Positions 9,049-20,861 of a stretch of 64,000 nt of DNA are shown in pieces. The notes below the pieces were generated by a model that saw only the letters and a program-made list of their open reading frames with translations, searched no databases and was not told the origin of the DNA. The stretch spans positions 3,725,001 through 3,789,000 of the forward strand of contig OY970824.1 in assembly GCA_963853835.1 (NCBI GenBank), given 5' to 3'. Each line of letters starts with the position of its first letter. The first letter of the stretch is position 1. This stretch comes from Calendula officinalis (taxonomy: Eukaryota; Streptophyta; Magnoliopsida; Asterales; Asteraceae). A program made the position numbers and the translations under genes.

Positions 9049-12000
9049 ATGTCATCATCCTCCCTTCGTAAAAAGTCCGATATGCCCTTCCTCTCCGAAG
9101 TACCTTTTTTGTTTCTTAGGAATTTCCTTGCCAGCCTTCAGGAGGTCATTTTGGGAACTAAATTATCACTCCTTTTTCTCGCCGTTCCAGTTGCCATTGC
9201 TGCTCATTACTTCCGGTTGTCACGGGTGAGTCATCCAAACCCTAACAAATTTCTAAAATTATGAATCATATCTTTGGGTAATTTTTGTTTTTTCTATAGT
9301 TGCAACTCATGAATTGATTTGTGTTTTGAAATTCAGCCATGGATTTTTTCGATGAGTTTGCTTGGGCTGATTCCGCTTGAGGAGCGTGTTAGCTTTCTAA
9401 CAGAGTAAGAATTTTTATTTATTTCATCATCTTCTTCTTCGTTTCTAAAAGAAATATTAAATTAATCCGTTTTCTGTTTTTACATTTGTAAAATGCAGGC
9501 AAATTTCATTCTACACTGGTGCGACAGGTACAGTAAATTCCGAAAGCATAAGTTTTTGTTTTATATCTATAAAATTAATTCCTCGCCAATCTCTACGATA
9601 ATCTCGGAAAATTTTTAAAAATAATCAACTATACAAAGTTATTCTTAAAAATAGACTCACTATTGAGTAATTTCCTCTTTTATTCTATTCAAAGAAGAAA
9701 AAGAAAAAGAAAAATTAATTATAGACGTTAAATTTGTAAACTGTTTTGGCAGCAGAAACAACGGCTCTTTTCTGACATGTTATTTATTCTTGTCATCCAA
9801 TAAAAAAAATTGTAATCTACGTACTTTATATTTAGGAGTTAACTCTCACGCGAGAATTTTTTATCTGAATCTGCATCTCACTGAGAATTTTTAACTCTCA
9901 CATGCTAAACGTTCAAAATGACAATTTTATCATTCTTTTTAACTAAGTACAATTATCACATGTAAAAATCATAAATCACCTCTTATTAGGTCAATAACTT
10001 TTTTTCTCCAACCGAGTAGAGGTGTTAGAACCTTGGACCGAGTCATGGTCACTTGTTACTCGCCTTACTCTTTTGTTTTCCACCAATAATTAGTAGTCAT
10101 TACCTAATGCAATATTTTACTTTTTTTCTTATTTATTTGGTGTTTTTCTTAGAAAATGTTTTCTTATAATTGTGTATTTTTAAATTTTTTTTTAATATTT
10201 GGGAGACGTTAGGTAATGAAGTTTAAGAAAACAAGCATGATACGGACGTAACACAACTAGGCAGTGTCAATTGTCTCGTAGTTAACTTTTGTTGTTCCTG
10301 ATTTCTAGTTCTAATGAATATTTATTTTTTAACTAGTCAAATAAAACATGATTTATTTTTTTGATTATTATTTATGTTATAACTTTTGTTGTTCCTGGTT
10401 TCTAGTATTAATTGGTGAAAGGGACAATAAGACTGCTGCCAACGCTAAGCCGGTTGGCCGCCGGTTGGCCACCGCCGGTTCCGGCGCCGTTGGCACGGAC
10501 CGCCGGTTGGTCCGCCGGTTTTCCGCCGGTCGGCAAAGTGGCGAGGGAAGAGACGGAGCGGGTTGGAGCGAGAGAGAGGGGAAGAGTGAGAGAGCTGTAA
10601 TCTTATTATTTTCTTTTTATTTTTTTTTTAATTTTTTTTTAAAAGTTTTTAATAAAAGTAATGTTTAAAAAAATTTAAAAAAAATTTAAAAAATTTAAAA
10701 AAAATCTAAAAAATTCAATTTTTTTTTTAAAAAATAAACTTTTTATATAATGTCTTTTTTTAATTAATGTAATTTATTTTTATTAGTTATATGTTTTAAT
10801 TAGTTGTATATTTTATTAGAAAAAGAAAAGTAAATGGTGGGCCCAAATTTGGTGAAGTGACGGAGTGCTGTTGGCATGGGTACGTCAGTTTAGTGTTAGT
10901 TAGTTTGTATGCTGACGTGGCGCTGAGTTGGCAGCAACTGACGGCGTCAGTTGCCGTCACCATTGGCACCGGTCTAATGTGTTTATTTTGAATTGCATTT
11001 GCAGTTGGGGGGCTGTTAAATGCAACATGTGGGAATGCAACAGAGCTTATAATTGCAATATTTGCATTATTAGAAAATAAAGTGGATGTTGTTAAGTATT
11101 CACTTTTGGGTTCCATTCTATCCAACTTACTATTGGTTCTTGGAAGCTCTCTCTTGTGTGGTGGTCTTGCTAATATTTCAAGAGAGCAAACTTTTGATAG
11201 GGTTGGTAAATTTAATCCCATTTTCAATTTTAATGGCAACATATTTATTATTTTTAATTTTATTAATGTTGATGAAACAGAAACAATCAGATGTGAATAT
11301 ATCACTATTGCTACTGGCATTACTATGCAATATAATGCCTCTGCTGTATAAACATGCTGCTGCAAATGCTGACGTGGCAACTACTGCAAAAGCAACACTA
11401 AACTTGTCAAGAGTTAGTTGCATTGTTATGCTGCTTGCTTACTTTGCTTACCTTGCCTTTCAGTTATGGACTCACAATCATATCTTTCAATCACAAGAGG
11501 TATGCATCTGTTGTTTGTACAGTACAAGTACTATTAACTAACTAAGTTTAAACATACAGGAAGAAGAAAATGAAAGTGCAGTTGTAGGACTTTGGGGTGC
11601 CATCATTTGGTTAACTGGAATGACAGTGTTAATTGCATTGTTGTCTGAATATTTAGTTGACACTATCGAGGTATTATTAGGTTTTTATTTATTATTTTTA
11701 CTATTTATTATGTTGGTATATAATTAGAATTAAACAGGCAGCTTCAACATCATGGGGAATGCCATTGAGCTTCATTAGCATCATATTGCTACCAATAGTA
11801 GGAAATGCAGCTGAGCATGCTGGAGCCATTATTTTTGCTTTTAAAAACAAGCTGGTATGTATGTAAAAAAATTATATTATATAACACAGAAAGTAAAATA
11901 TTATGGTTTTTTTTATGAATGCAGGATATAACTTTGGGTGTGGCGCTTGGTTCTGCAACTCAAATTGCTGTTTTTGTGGTGAGTTTTGTCGTACGTTCTT

Positions 12001-12637
12001 TTTAATTTGTCTACGCTACATATTATTTTAGTAAATAGGTCAAATGGGTAAAATTAAAATAGAGTATATTCTCATGATTATCCTAACTTATTTATAATGT
12101 ATGATTTTTGTTCTGGGATTGTGTTAATCATGTACATGATTTAGGTCCCATTGAGTGTAATTGTTGCATGGATAATCGGTGTGAGCATGGATCTTGATTT
12201 CAGTCTTCTTCAAACTGGGTCTCTTTTTCTAGCAATTTTAGTCACAGCCTTCACATTACAAGTAATTCTTTCTGTTTATTCTACAACTGTACAACAGATA
12301 TTCGAATAATACTCTTATTATTTTCTTTTCTTTTTTTTTTAATCCAAAATATAACAAATTTTCAGGATGGAACTTCTCACTATTTTAAAGGAGTGGTTCT
12401 TTTGCTATGTTACATTGTTGTTGGTGCAAGTTTTTTCATCAACGATTTGCCAATTGGTAAGCTTTTACAAAAATCACAATTTTTCTCTCTTTAATTTTCG
12501 ATTAAGTGTAGAGTTTTTATTTATTTATTATTATTATTTTTTTAATTTTGTTTCCTTGATTTCTTTTGCTAGACCATGGGAATAACAATACAGGTGTGGC
12601 GCTTCAATCATCAAACCAAGAAATCTCTAGAGTCTAA
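9049..12637 (+). CDS. CAX: Vacuolar cation/proton exchanger (CAX, type I), N-terminus removed
   Basis: Eleven exons splice in frame: 9049-9225, 9337-9404, 9499-9527, 11005-11201, 11281-11499, 11560-11670, 11738-11854, 11925-11978, 12145-12261, 12366-12456 and 12573-12637 (414 aa). CAX proteins move Ca2+ and related cations into the vacuole in exchange for H+. Both alpha-repeat signatures are intact: GNATE (101-105) and GNAAEH (289-294). The acidic loop between repeats (EEENES) and multiple membrane helices are present. The start used, MSSSSLRKKSD, is an internal Met in normal CAX proteins; the true N-terminus lies before the MULE at 4879 and is also out of frame (see findings). The 1477-bp intron 3 holds a GC-rich MITE. 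The C-terminus is short and divergent. Fold and catalytic core look functional; expression depends on a promoter near the MULE end. Confidence 0.9.
10429..10975. mobile_element. GC-rich MITE-like insert in CAX intron 3
   Basis: Ends are imperfect inverted repeats: AAGACTGCTGCCAACG at left and CCATTGGCACCGGTCT at right. A relative with the same ends and the same internal word ACGTCAGTTTAGTGT lies at 38110-38434. The target duplication could not be fixed, so I do not assign a superfamily. The open frame inside it is low-complexity GCCGGTTGG sequence. Confidence 0.65.
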
Positions 12638-13690
12638 AGGGCAAGTAGTTTTATAGAAGTATATTATATTTGATGTGGAATGATTAAATTTGAGATCGAA
12701 ACATAAATTTATCATCTTAAATTGACCAATTAATTTACTTATGAACGGGTCGCTTTTAACCTCGAATTGATCAAGTATAAAAATTCAATTAACAAAGGAA
12801 CAAGAGGTATGGGCCAAATGTGTTAATGCAATTTCCTAAATGACATTATTCAAATATTGTTTTTGTAATCACAATTTAGTTATTATAAAAAAAGAAGTGT
12901 TTTTGGGTCAACATGACCATTTTGACTAATTTTGGATGTTATGTTGTGCAGGGTACGAGATGAATCTACGTTGCACGAAGTAGATGTGAGAATTCATTTG
13001 AAAATAACATTTATTTTAGTAAGATGGCTTGTACTGTACAATCTCTGATGCTGTATTCCGGTTCATCTTTCATCTTTCCAAAAACATTAATTGATTAGGT
13101 ACAAAGTGTAGAGTACAATTGTTAGGAAACTAGTTAGTTTCTCGTTGACCGTTCATGTGATTAGGTGTATGTAATAACATAATGTTAGATTAATAATGGT
13201 GATGCTACGTTCTAGTGTAACTCTGTTTTTGCTTCATTTACGTTTACTTATAGTTTTTTTTTTAGTAACATAGGTTCCGACTTGCACCTGTAAGCAGTTT
13301 AATCTAAGAGCAATTATCTGCTTTTTGGGTAGCTCATAGTCGGCGTGAATGAACCTTTGTGACCACAATGAGTATATTTTTGTTATTACTAGGATTTGAA
13401 CTTGAGACCTCCAAGCATTTTCGTCATGAATAAAGGGATTTGGTCATGTATAACTACCACATCATACTTTTGGTGGTTATTTGATTATGTATCTATGTAT
13501 ATTTAAGATATAGAAGCGTCAAATTCATTTTGTAGATATGAGATACGTTTTTACCATTTTGTATTGTTTTGTATTTTAAGATGCAAGTACCGCAATATCA
13601 CCCGTTAGATCTAGTAAATATGCCATTAAATTATTATCTTTTTGAGTGTTGGAGTGTATGCAATGATGGGTAAATTGTGCCCCAAATGCT
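12638..13690. other. CAX 3' flank and intergenic DNA
   Basis: No further coding exon is seen. An old tRNA-like B-box remnant occurs near 13390-13410 but no full SINE could be delimited. Confidence 0.5.
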
Positions 13691-13710
13691 TTAAGCCCAG
13701 CAAAATCCCC

Positions 13711-13718
13711 AACCCTAA
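13711..13718 (+). promoter_or_regulatory. Telo-box and site II-like word upstream of mS33
   Basis: AACCCTAA (13711-13718) lies close downstream of AAGCCCA (13693-13699, the reverse of TGGGCTT). Paired telo-box and site II elements are typical of plant ribosomal-protein and translation genes, which agrees with the mS33 call. Confidence 0.55.
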
Positions 13719-14199
13719 CTCCGGCGAACTATCCTACCGACGACGAACTACCCTAACCTCCCCGGTATGATCTCTCTACCTCTCTCGATTTCATTTCATT
13801 TTCGTTCATGTGTATTTCATTAATGAGCAGTTAGGGATTTAATTTACTATGTACTGATGTATAGGTATTTTATTGATGAAACTGGAATCCTCTTTTGACT
13901 TTGTATGTAAATGTTTGCTATTTACCCCTGGCACCGTTTGTTCGTTAATTATGTGTTGGTTTTTGTCATCTTTGGCATGGATTTTAGGTTCGTATAGAGT
14001 ATTTGTCACTATGCACACCAACTGTTTGATTATATTATATCTGTTAAACCATGGGATCCTGGTATTCTCACAACCTTTAGAAAACTTACACTATGGTCTA
14101 CTGTGATTGTGGAATGATGGGATAAACATTTTAAGCTGCAACAAACTTTTATTTAATTTGCTAGAGTGAGTGAATTTTGTTGAATTAGAGACAGAAAAG

Positions 14200-14598
14200 A
14201 TGAGCTTAAGAAGCATGGTGGCTGAAGCTGCAGTTAAAGGAGTAACAGAAGCACGTGCACAGATATTTGGTCATGTTCTTAACACAAATGGTCAAAATAA
14301 GATTTTACGCAAGAAATTCATTGGTGAGAAAGTAGCATCATGGTATCCAAACGATATCCAGAAAGAGGACCCTCTTGTTGTCCAACGAAATGAACAAGAG
14401 TAATCTTCTCTCTCTCTCTCTGGAATTTGCAGATAATTAATTTTTAACACTACTTGTCAAAAGTTCAAAATTACAACATAACATTATGATTAATTTATGT
14501 GATAATGTTGTTTATCAAAACTTGAGATGTTAAAGCGTCGTGGCAAGGGAGCACCTAAGAAGGGACAAGGAAAACGTGCTGCTAAACGTAGTAAATAG
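14200..14598 (+). CDS. Mitochondrial small-subunit ribosomal protein mS33 (S27/S33 family), exon junction doubtful
   Basis: The exon at 14200-14403 encodes MSLRSMVAEAAVKGVTEARA onward through KILRKKFIGEKVASWYPND to NEQE and then a TAA. The family C-terminus follows at 14512-14598: LSKLEMLKRRGKG ... AAKRSK, in an unbroken frame. A 5' leader exon probably ends near 13763 with a GTATGA donor. The protein would be a ~100-residue basic component of the mitoribosome. Odd points: the exon runs straight into TAATCT rather than a clean GT donor, no AG is present just before LSKLEM, and about three codons seem missing before NKILRKK. Either splicing is unconventional, or this copy is decaying and makes a 67-aa truncated product. 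Confidence 0.7.
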
Positions 14599-14838
14599 AA
14601 ATCAATTTATAAGTATTTTATCAAGCTACAAACCTTAGGGGCGTTGCTTTTATTACAATTTGTCATGATTTGCATCATCATTTGGAATGAATATTAAAAT
14701 ATTTAACCAGCTGCATGTTTTTGTTGAAAACACAACATTGAACACCAGTATGCTATTTAAGATTAAAGAAAATAAGGATAAATAGTTATTTCATGGTTTT
14801 GAGGCAAAATTATAGAAATATAAGATTAATAAATAATA

Positions 14839-15190
14839 GTTTCTCCGTTTCAAGAAAAGTGATATATTTTGAATATCACGGTTTTGATGCAAAAAATTAT
14901 AATGAATTTTAAATTAGATTAAACTCGATAGTTAGTGGGTGATGGATCTCACATATTTTGATTAAAGTGAGGTACGTTAATAGTGTTTAAAAGTAAAATA
15001 ATAGTAAATGAGTCATTTCTCTATATTAAATGAGATAGTATGTTTGGGTCTCACTACTATTTTTTTTGTTTTTGGTTAGGCCTCGTTCTCACTACTTTTT
15101 ACCAAATAAAATAAGTTTTCAAATTGTATCACTTGTTTTTGGAACACTAAAAATATGAAAAGTCTATTACTTATTTTGAAACGGATGAAG
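14839..15190. mobile_element. Stowaway-like (Tc1/mariner) MITE
   Basis: Ends are inverted (TTCTCCGTTTCAA and TTGAAACGGATGAA) and flanked by TA. Related copies lie at 22874-23194 and about 60928-61190. Confidence 0.65.
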
Positions 15191-15860
15191 TAAATGTTAA
15201 TTTATAAAAAAAGATGATTATAAAAATAAAATTAAAATGTCAAATATATAAAACACTGAATATAAAAGCAAATTTAAATAAAATGCAGATTATAACACAA
15301 GAAAGAGTAAAATAAAAATAATTAAGATGTTATTTAAAGAAAAAGTGATTAAAACATAAAAATAAAACACAATGTTAATTATAAAGAAAAAAGTGTTGTT
15401 CAAGAAAATTATAAAAGAATATATGATATAAAAACTAAAGACAATAATAATATAGAATAATCGGAAGGGGATGTTTAGATCAATTTAGAATACAAAGATA
15501 TTGCCCAAATATGTTTTGTGGATAATTTTCAGAAGACGTGTTATATTTTGATCATTACACAAATTTATCTAGTTTATTGCTTGTTTTTGTTGAATATATG
15601 CTTTTACTTAATAATAAATGAGTAAGCAATGATAATACGTACACGCCATAAATTTAATTCCATAAGTACAACATAAATATTACACATATCTTATATTACA
15701 TAGTTGTAGTTGACCATTCATAATTATTTAACATAAATCGAAACTCTGGTTTTATTGAACGTAGATAGTACGTAGAAACCGTAATTTTCGATTTTCAAAC
15801 GGATGAACCAACATCTTCCGGTTCCACGAGACATGAATGGACACGATCGAAGAACCAAAA

Positions 15861-18800
15861 TCAAACTGTCATAACGTTAATGAAAGCAGATTTGATATAA
15901 TCTTGAATTTCTTGTCCAACCTTCTTTAGATTATCATCGTACTTATAAAGGGTGTCCATTACACGCGCCAGATTGACCACACGCATTTTAAGAGGCATAG
16001 GAATGTCTTTACATATAAACAATTCTAGGTTCATATCTTTCCATGCATCTTCTACTCTTTGTTTGAACAATTTATAGACATACTCCTCTGTGACATCATG
16101 TTCCTTCATGTAAATTTCCACACTCGACGCAATATGATTTCTTTCTTGCTCATCCTACATTTTGTTCATCAAATAGACCATTAATTATATCAGTACTAGT
16201 TAGACCATTAACATAAAGTACCAACGTACATTAAACAACTTTTCTTTAAAAAGGCCGGTATAGAATGAAAACCAAAGTTGTATATATATTATATACCTTG
16301 TGACCAACAATATCATCCATAAGCCTATTAATTGCAGAGGAAGCGATAACAAGTGGAGGATTATTAATAACCCATTTAAATGACTCTTCTGTGACTATAT
16401 CACCCATGCCAACAAAACTTGCTGTCGTAAGCATTTTGTATCCACAACTTATCAATGTGACTGATTTATGCTCCTCAAATGTTGGAACATAACCCTCGTG
16501 TAGCCATTTTGCTTCTGTCATGTAGCTCATAATATACTCTATCATCTGTATGGGATAAATGACACCATAACTTATATCATGATCACAATATGCATGTACA
16601 AAAACACATTATTCTAAAGATAAAGCAAAGGGAAGTAACTACTTCTATACCACAAAACTATATCATACACCACAATTTACGTTTTGGTATGTTTGTACAT
16701 TCTGCTTTAAAACTTGTCAAGTGTGGTAAGTGAAATAGTTTTTGTGGTGTAAATATCACCTCCCTGGCTGGAGCAAACGAAACTAACCGCTTGTCTTGCA
16801 TAGTTGACTTGATATGCTTTTCCTTCCTTTTCCATGATTTTCTCCATTTCGTCATAGATCTCCAAGAGGGTTTTGTACGTTACTTTCATGTAATCTGGAA
16901 GTGCATCCATGCATGTCATTGACCACCTACATTTAATTTCTATACATATTTAAGTAAATTGTACTCCCTCCGTCCCACAAAAAACTTCCGATTTCAGCTT
17001 AAATTTTTGTCCCACAAAAAACTTCTCATTTATTACAATTGATGAGCTCCACATAATAAAATACTATTATTACTAAGGACTCACCATTAACTATCCAATA
17101 ACTATCTTTCTCTCTCCAAACCAATCTTATATTTTAATTAAAATTATTACCAATGACCCCACCACTAACTATCACCTAAAAACATGTGTCAAATTGAAAT
17201 GAGAAGTTTTTTGTGGGACAGATGGAGTAATATTTATGTCATGCTAGTGGAGAAATGTGTCTAAAATACGTACCTTTGAACGGCATTGGCGAAGATCTCA
17301 AGTTCTTCATAATTACCATAACAATCATAAGTGTCATCTAAAATTGTAGCCATTTGAATCACTTTTGTCAGGAAAAGTCTGGAACGAGTATATTGAGGTT
17401 CAAAGTATACACCAAGTATCCAAAAATAGGCCTCAACTAATCTATCTCTTACGTAATGCAGCTTATTTGGAGCATCAAAACTTTTCCACCACCTAATAAG
17501 TTTCGAACAGAAACACAACAACAATGAACACCGCTCTAAATATGCAATAACAACTAGAAAGAATGAAACAGATTTTAAAGAATCTTCCGTGTAAGTACAG
17601 TGGAAAAAGAGGCCTTTGTCTCACAAGAGGCCGGCCGGGGTTTAAACCTCACTAAGTAACACATTAAGATAACCATAAAAAACTGGCAACGGTCACTGGA
17701 ATACCGGTTAGGTCACGTACAACAAAGTCAAAGACTTGACTTTTCCGGGTAGTTTGAACAGGGATCCAGAGGTGTCTTTGAGGAGGTGCGGCGACACATA
17801 TCCCATATTTTAGAAGTATGTAATTTTGTAGTTTTCAAATCCACTTAATAATCTAATAGAAAGTACGTATTTTTATATACATTTTATATATAGGGCCCAT
17901 TTTTGTCATTTTGCACAGGCCGGGCCTTCAAAAACTGCGAGACGCCCCTACAGGGATCTTTGTCCGTTTACCCGTTTAATTACCCATCTACCCTTCAAGT
18001 GTAATTATGATATCTAGACGATTGACACGATAAAATATATTTAAGGTTCAAGGTCATAGGTGCATACTTGGAAACTTGGCTAAGCTCCTTCTTATGCAAG
18101 GATTGAAGCCTATTGAATCCTAACTTAGCAAGACTTAGCAAGCGCTTGTTATGAGAATGTTGTTGTTCATAGAAAGGTATGTATCGTAACGCATCTAGTC
18201 TTGGCAACCTTTTTAGTATAGGCCGTTCGAGTGCTTCGTTTATGTGCCTAGAAAGAACTTTGTTGCACCGAAGTGGATCCTTTGAAATGTCTTCAAGATG
18301 AGTTTTGGTAAAAGCAAGAGCATCATCTAGCACGATTTCCCCTTTCACCCTCATATATGTCGCCTCATACAACTCAAGCAAGCCTTCAACATCATGGATT
18401 AAAGATTCTTTAAAAGATCCTTTATCATCCTTGTATTTATTAAAAACATCTGATTCAATTTAAATAAATTACCATTAATTTCATGTGCATTCAAATCAAC
18501 ATATCGAAATTAAATGTACAAATATTTAATTACCGCAAGAAACATAATAGCCTTGTTGTCGGAGAAGTCGAAACCAAAGGAATGTTCGATCACCGGTCCA
18601 TTCGTCACCGTATAAAGTATAAATATGATGCAATGCCTGGTTAATCTCTTGCTCAAAATAGTAGGCTATGCCGAGACGTTGGATGACATTGATTAGGTTT
18701 AACAAATTTGCATGTTTTTCCGGATCATTCAAAGCTATGGATATTTCTTTCCTCACTTCTTGTTTCAAATCTTCAATTCTTTGATATATCTCAACTTGCT

Positions 18801-19474
18801 CTTCTTGCTAAATTTACTCATGGAAAATTGTTAAACTCATTTTAAACTACTATTCATTTCCGATTTACAAATTTACAACTTAATATTTTATTTAATGTTA
18901 TTTTTACACATCAAATTTATTTAATATGAAAAGTTTAAAATCGGTTTGACATAATTTTAACCTTACCAGCCAAACGTAACGATCTTTTTATTTCAAGACT
19001 CACATGATTTATATGTGATCGCACAATCAAACTAATTACATCAATCAATCTAACGTCAAACTATAATTGCAACTAAATAAAGATGGAAAACTTATGACAT
19101 ATATGTAATAATACATTAAAAGATTTAATTAAGATTGAGCATTTGGGCCGAAAAAATCAAATCGAAACCGAAAACATGTAATCGGTTTGGTTTATATTTT
19201 AAATTCATCATTTTCGATTTTGGTTCTATGAATTCCAGTTGGGACCGGTTCAGTCCTCGGATATGAATGAAATCGATGCACATACCTCATCAATAACATC
19301 TCTAAGCATGTCATTGACAGCTCTATAAGCTGTCATTATTATAACTTATATTTTAATTAGCGGCCGAATTGGTTGAGATGCACATACCTCATCATAGACT
19401 AGAAACTGATCTCCCCAAAGGCTCGGATGATAGTGTGCAAGCGGGCGAACAACCTCCTTTTGTTTTGTATCCAT
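15861..19474 (-). CDS. Sesquiterpene synthase (TPS-a subfamily), complete
   Basis: Seven exons on minus: 19474-19388, 18807-18534, 18449-18068, 17492-17274, 16926-16788, 16545-16297 and 16154-15861, giving 547 aa. This is the size of cytosolic sesquiterpene synthases, and no plastid peptide is present. Such enzymes ionise farnesyl diphosphate with Mg2+ and cyclise it. Visible motifs: RPx8W at 10-20, RDR at 263-265, DDTYD (the DDxxD metal site) at 300-304, and the second metal site DDIVGHKDE at 444-452. All junctions are GT-AG and preserve frame. A TATATATA box lies 85 bp upstream. Introns 3 and 4 hold MITEs absent from the sister gene at 61843. The product terpene cannot be read from sequence; it looks like an Asteraceae-type enzyme. 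Confidence 0.93.
16964..17227. mobile_element. Stowaway MITE in intron 4 of the terpene synthase
   Basis: The element begins CTCCCTCCGTCCCA, ends with GGGACAGATGGAG as an inverted repeat, and is flanked by TA on both sides. The internal word CCCACAAAAAACTTC is repeated and mirrored near the other end. The sister gene's intron 4 is only 66 bp and lacks it. Confidence 0.85.
17767..17950. mobile_element. hAT MITE in intron 3 of the terpene synthase
   Basis: The 184-bp element starts CAGAGGTGTCTTTGAGG, ends GAGACGCCCCTA and is flanked by an exact 8-bp duplication CAGGGATC (17759-17766, 17951-17958). The same family occurs at 23518-23738. Confidence 0.88.
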
Positions 19475-19558
19475 GTTTAATTATAAACTTTTGAGCTCTC
19501 GATCTAATCAGATGTAGCTTCTGTGAATATTGTAATCTGGACTATATATTGTACAGGG

Positions 19559-19566
19559 TATATATA
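19559..19566 (-). promoter_or_regulatory. TATA box of the minus-strand terpene synthase
   Basis: TATATATA lies 85 bp before the start codon, within the word AGAACTCTATATATACCC that is shared with the promoter of the sister gene at 61769. Confidence 0.6.
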
Positions 19567-19850
19567 GAGTTCTATTGGAGTGGATTAAAGCCTTTTCATG
19601 CGATCAATAGAAAAAAGGTATTCGTTCGATAATATATTTTTATTTATTTTTGGAAACGGCAAATGATATCAACGGAAGCCTATTCGTTCGATAATATTAA
19701 TATATTAATATTATGACTAAATTATATGGATGGTTCACTTGAATATTTTTTTATTTATAGTCTTTTACTTCAAATTTGGTTATTGAAAGTTCCTATTTTT
19801 GAAGGGTTTTGGACCGATGGTCATTTATAAAAAATAGCGTTAAATTTTCT

Positions 19851-20002
19851 TTTTTTCTTTTTTTTTCTAACAGCAAACTCACACACTCTCTACACTACTC
19901 CTAGTTTTACACCATTGTCCACAACGGGACTCGAACCCTTGACCTCAGGCCAAAGAGAAACACCTTCTAATACCTTATACCACTAGGCTATAAGCCCTTT
20001 AA
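19851..20002 (-). mobile_element. tRNA-derived SINE (minus strand)
   Basis: Read on minus it begins GGGCTTATAGCCTAGTGGTA with a Pol III A box (TAGCCTAGTGG), then a B box (GGTTCGAGTCC), and ends in an A-rich tail. An 11-bp target duplication TTAAATTTTCT flanks it (19840-19850, 20003-20013). Confidence 0.88.
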
Positions 20003-20861
20003 TTAAATTTTCTATTAAGTGTAAACGCTACGCATGTGACGTTATATTCGTATTTTCTTATTTATATCTAAGAGTAAATTACAAAGATTGTAACACCGCA
20101 AAATTTAGGAAGCGTTTTTTTTTTTAAATGCCCGAAGGCGATTAGGTTATCCTCTAGGTTAGTTTAGCGGAAGCATAAAGATAATAATAAGTTTAGGTTT
20201 ACAAACCAAATGTCCCAAAATAAACTTCAAAACATTAATTATTTAAACGGTGTCACTTAAACGACATGGCTCCCTTTTAAAACATATCAACTGAGCTTGG
20301 TCAATCATCCCGTCCAAAGCACCGATCACCTGAAAAGATTCAACGAGGGAGGGATTAGCACAAAGCTAAGTGAATGAATATAATCTACAATTTCTGTAAA
20401 GCCCAACAAGCTAGCATAGACATCCCTACGGTCTAAAGGCCACGTAACTACGAATCACCGTCCACTAAAACACGGAAGTTCTAGAATATCTCCGGTTGGG
20501 GACAACACTGTTTGTTCGAGAAGATCGGGGTCCTGCCGGAGCCTTAAACCATGGTCGGCCAAACCACGGTAACCGATAGCGTTTCGTGCCCAACACCCGG
20601 GCCACAACCTCCCTTAACCATGCAACAAATACAGGTAAGGTCGGATACCCTTTAGTCGACACCCGATGCCCAGCGCAGTGACTTCTCAAACCTCGGTTAC
20701 CAAACACACCGAGCCTCGGCTAACCAACACACCGAGTTGTTGCTTGCAATCAAGCCAAGTCTCTTCACTTTGTGCACATAACCTATTTGACTCAACTCTA
20801 GCAAATAGGTGCTAAACTAGCAAGCAAGTTAAGCAAAACGAGAAAACTGTTCAACCCAGAA

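Noticed and set aside
8978..9229. 83-aa frame starting before the CAX ATG
   Set aside because: It is the displaced original CAX frame (ENGTVKRLTKESRNGHGH) continuing out of frame into exon 1, so most of it is a shadow of the CAX reading frame.
10348..10668. 106-aa frame rich in Gly and Arg
   Set aside because: It lies in the GC-rich MITE in CAX intron 3 and is low-complexity GCCGGTTGG sequence without a domain.
13370..13420. Possible tRNA gene or SINE (B-box-like AAGTTCAAATCC on minus)
   Set aside because: No A box at a suitable distance, no cloverleaf and no target duplication.
17600..17680. B-box-like GGGTTTAAACCTC in terpene synthase intron 3
   Set aside because: Palindromic word without an A box or duplication; not enough for a SINE call.
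20465..20707. 80-aa minus frame with Arg/Pro-rich sequence
   Set aside because: It lies in the conserved GC-rich part of a solo LTR that is also present in the other copy with a different frame; no gag or pol similarity.
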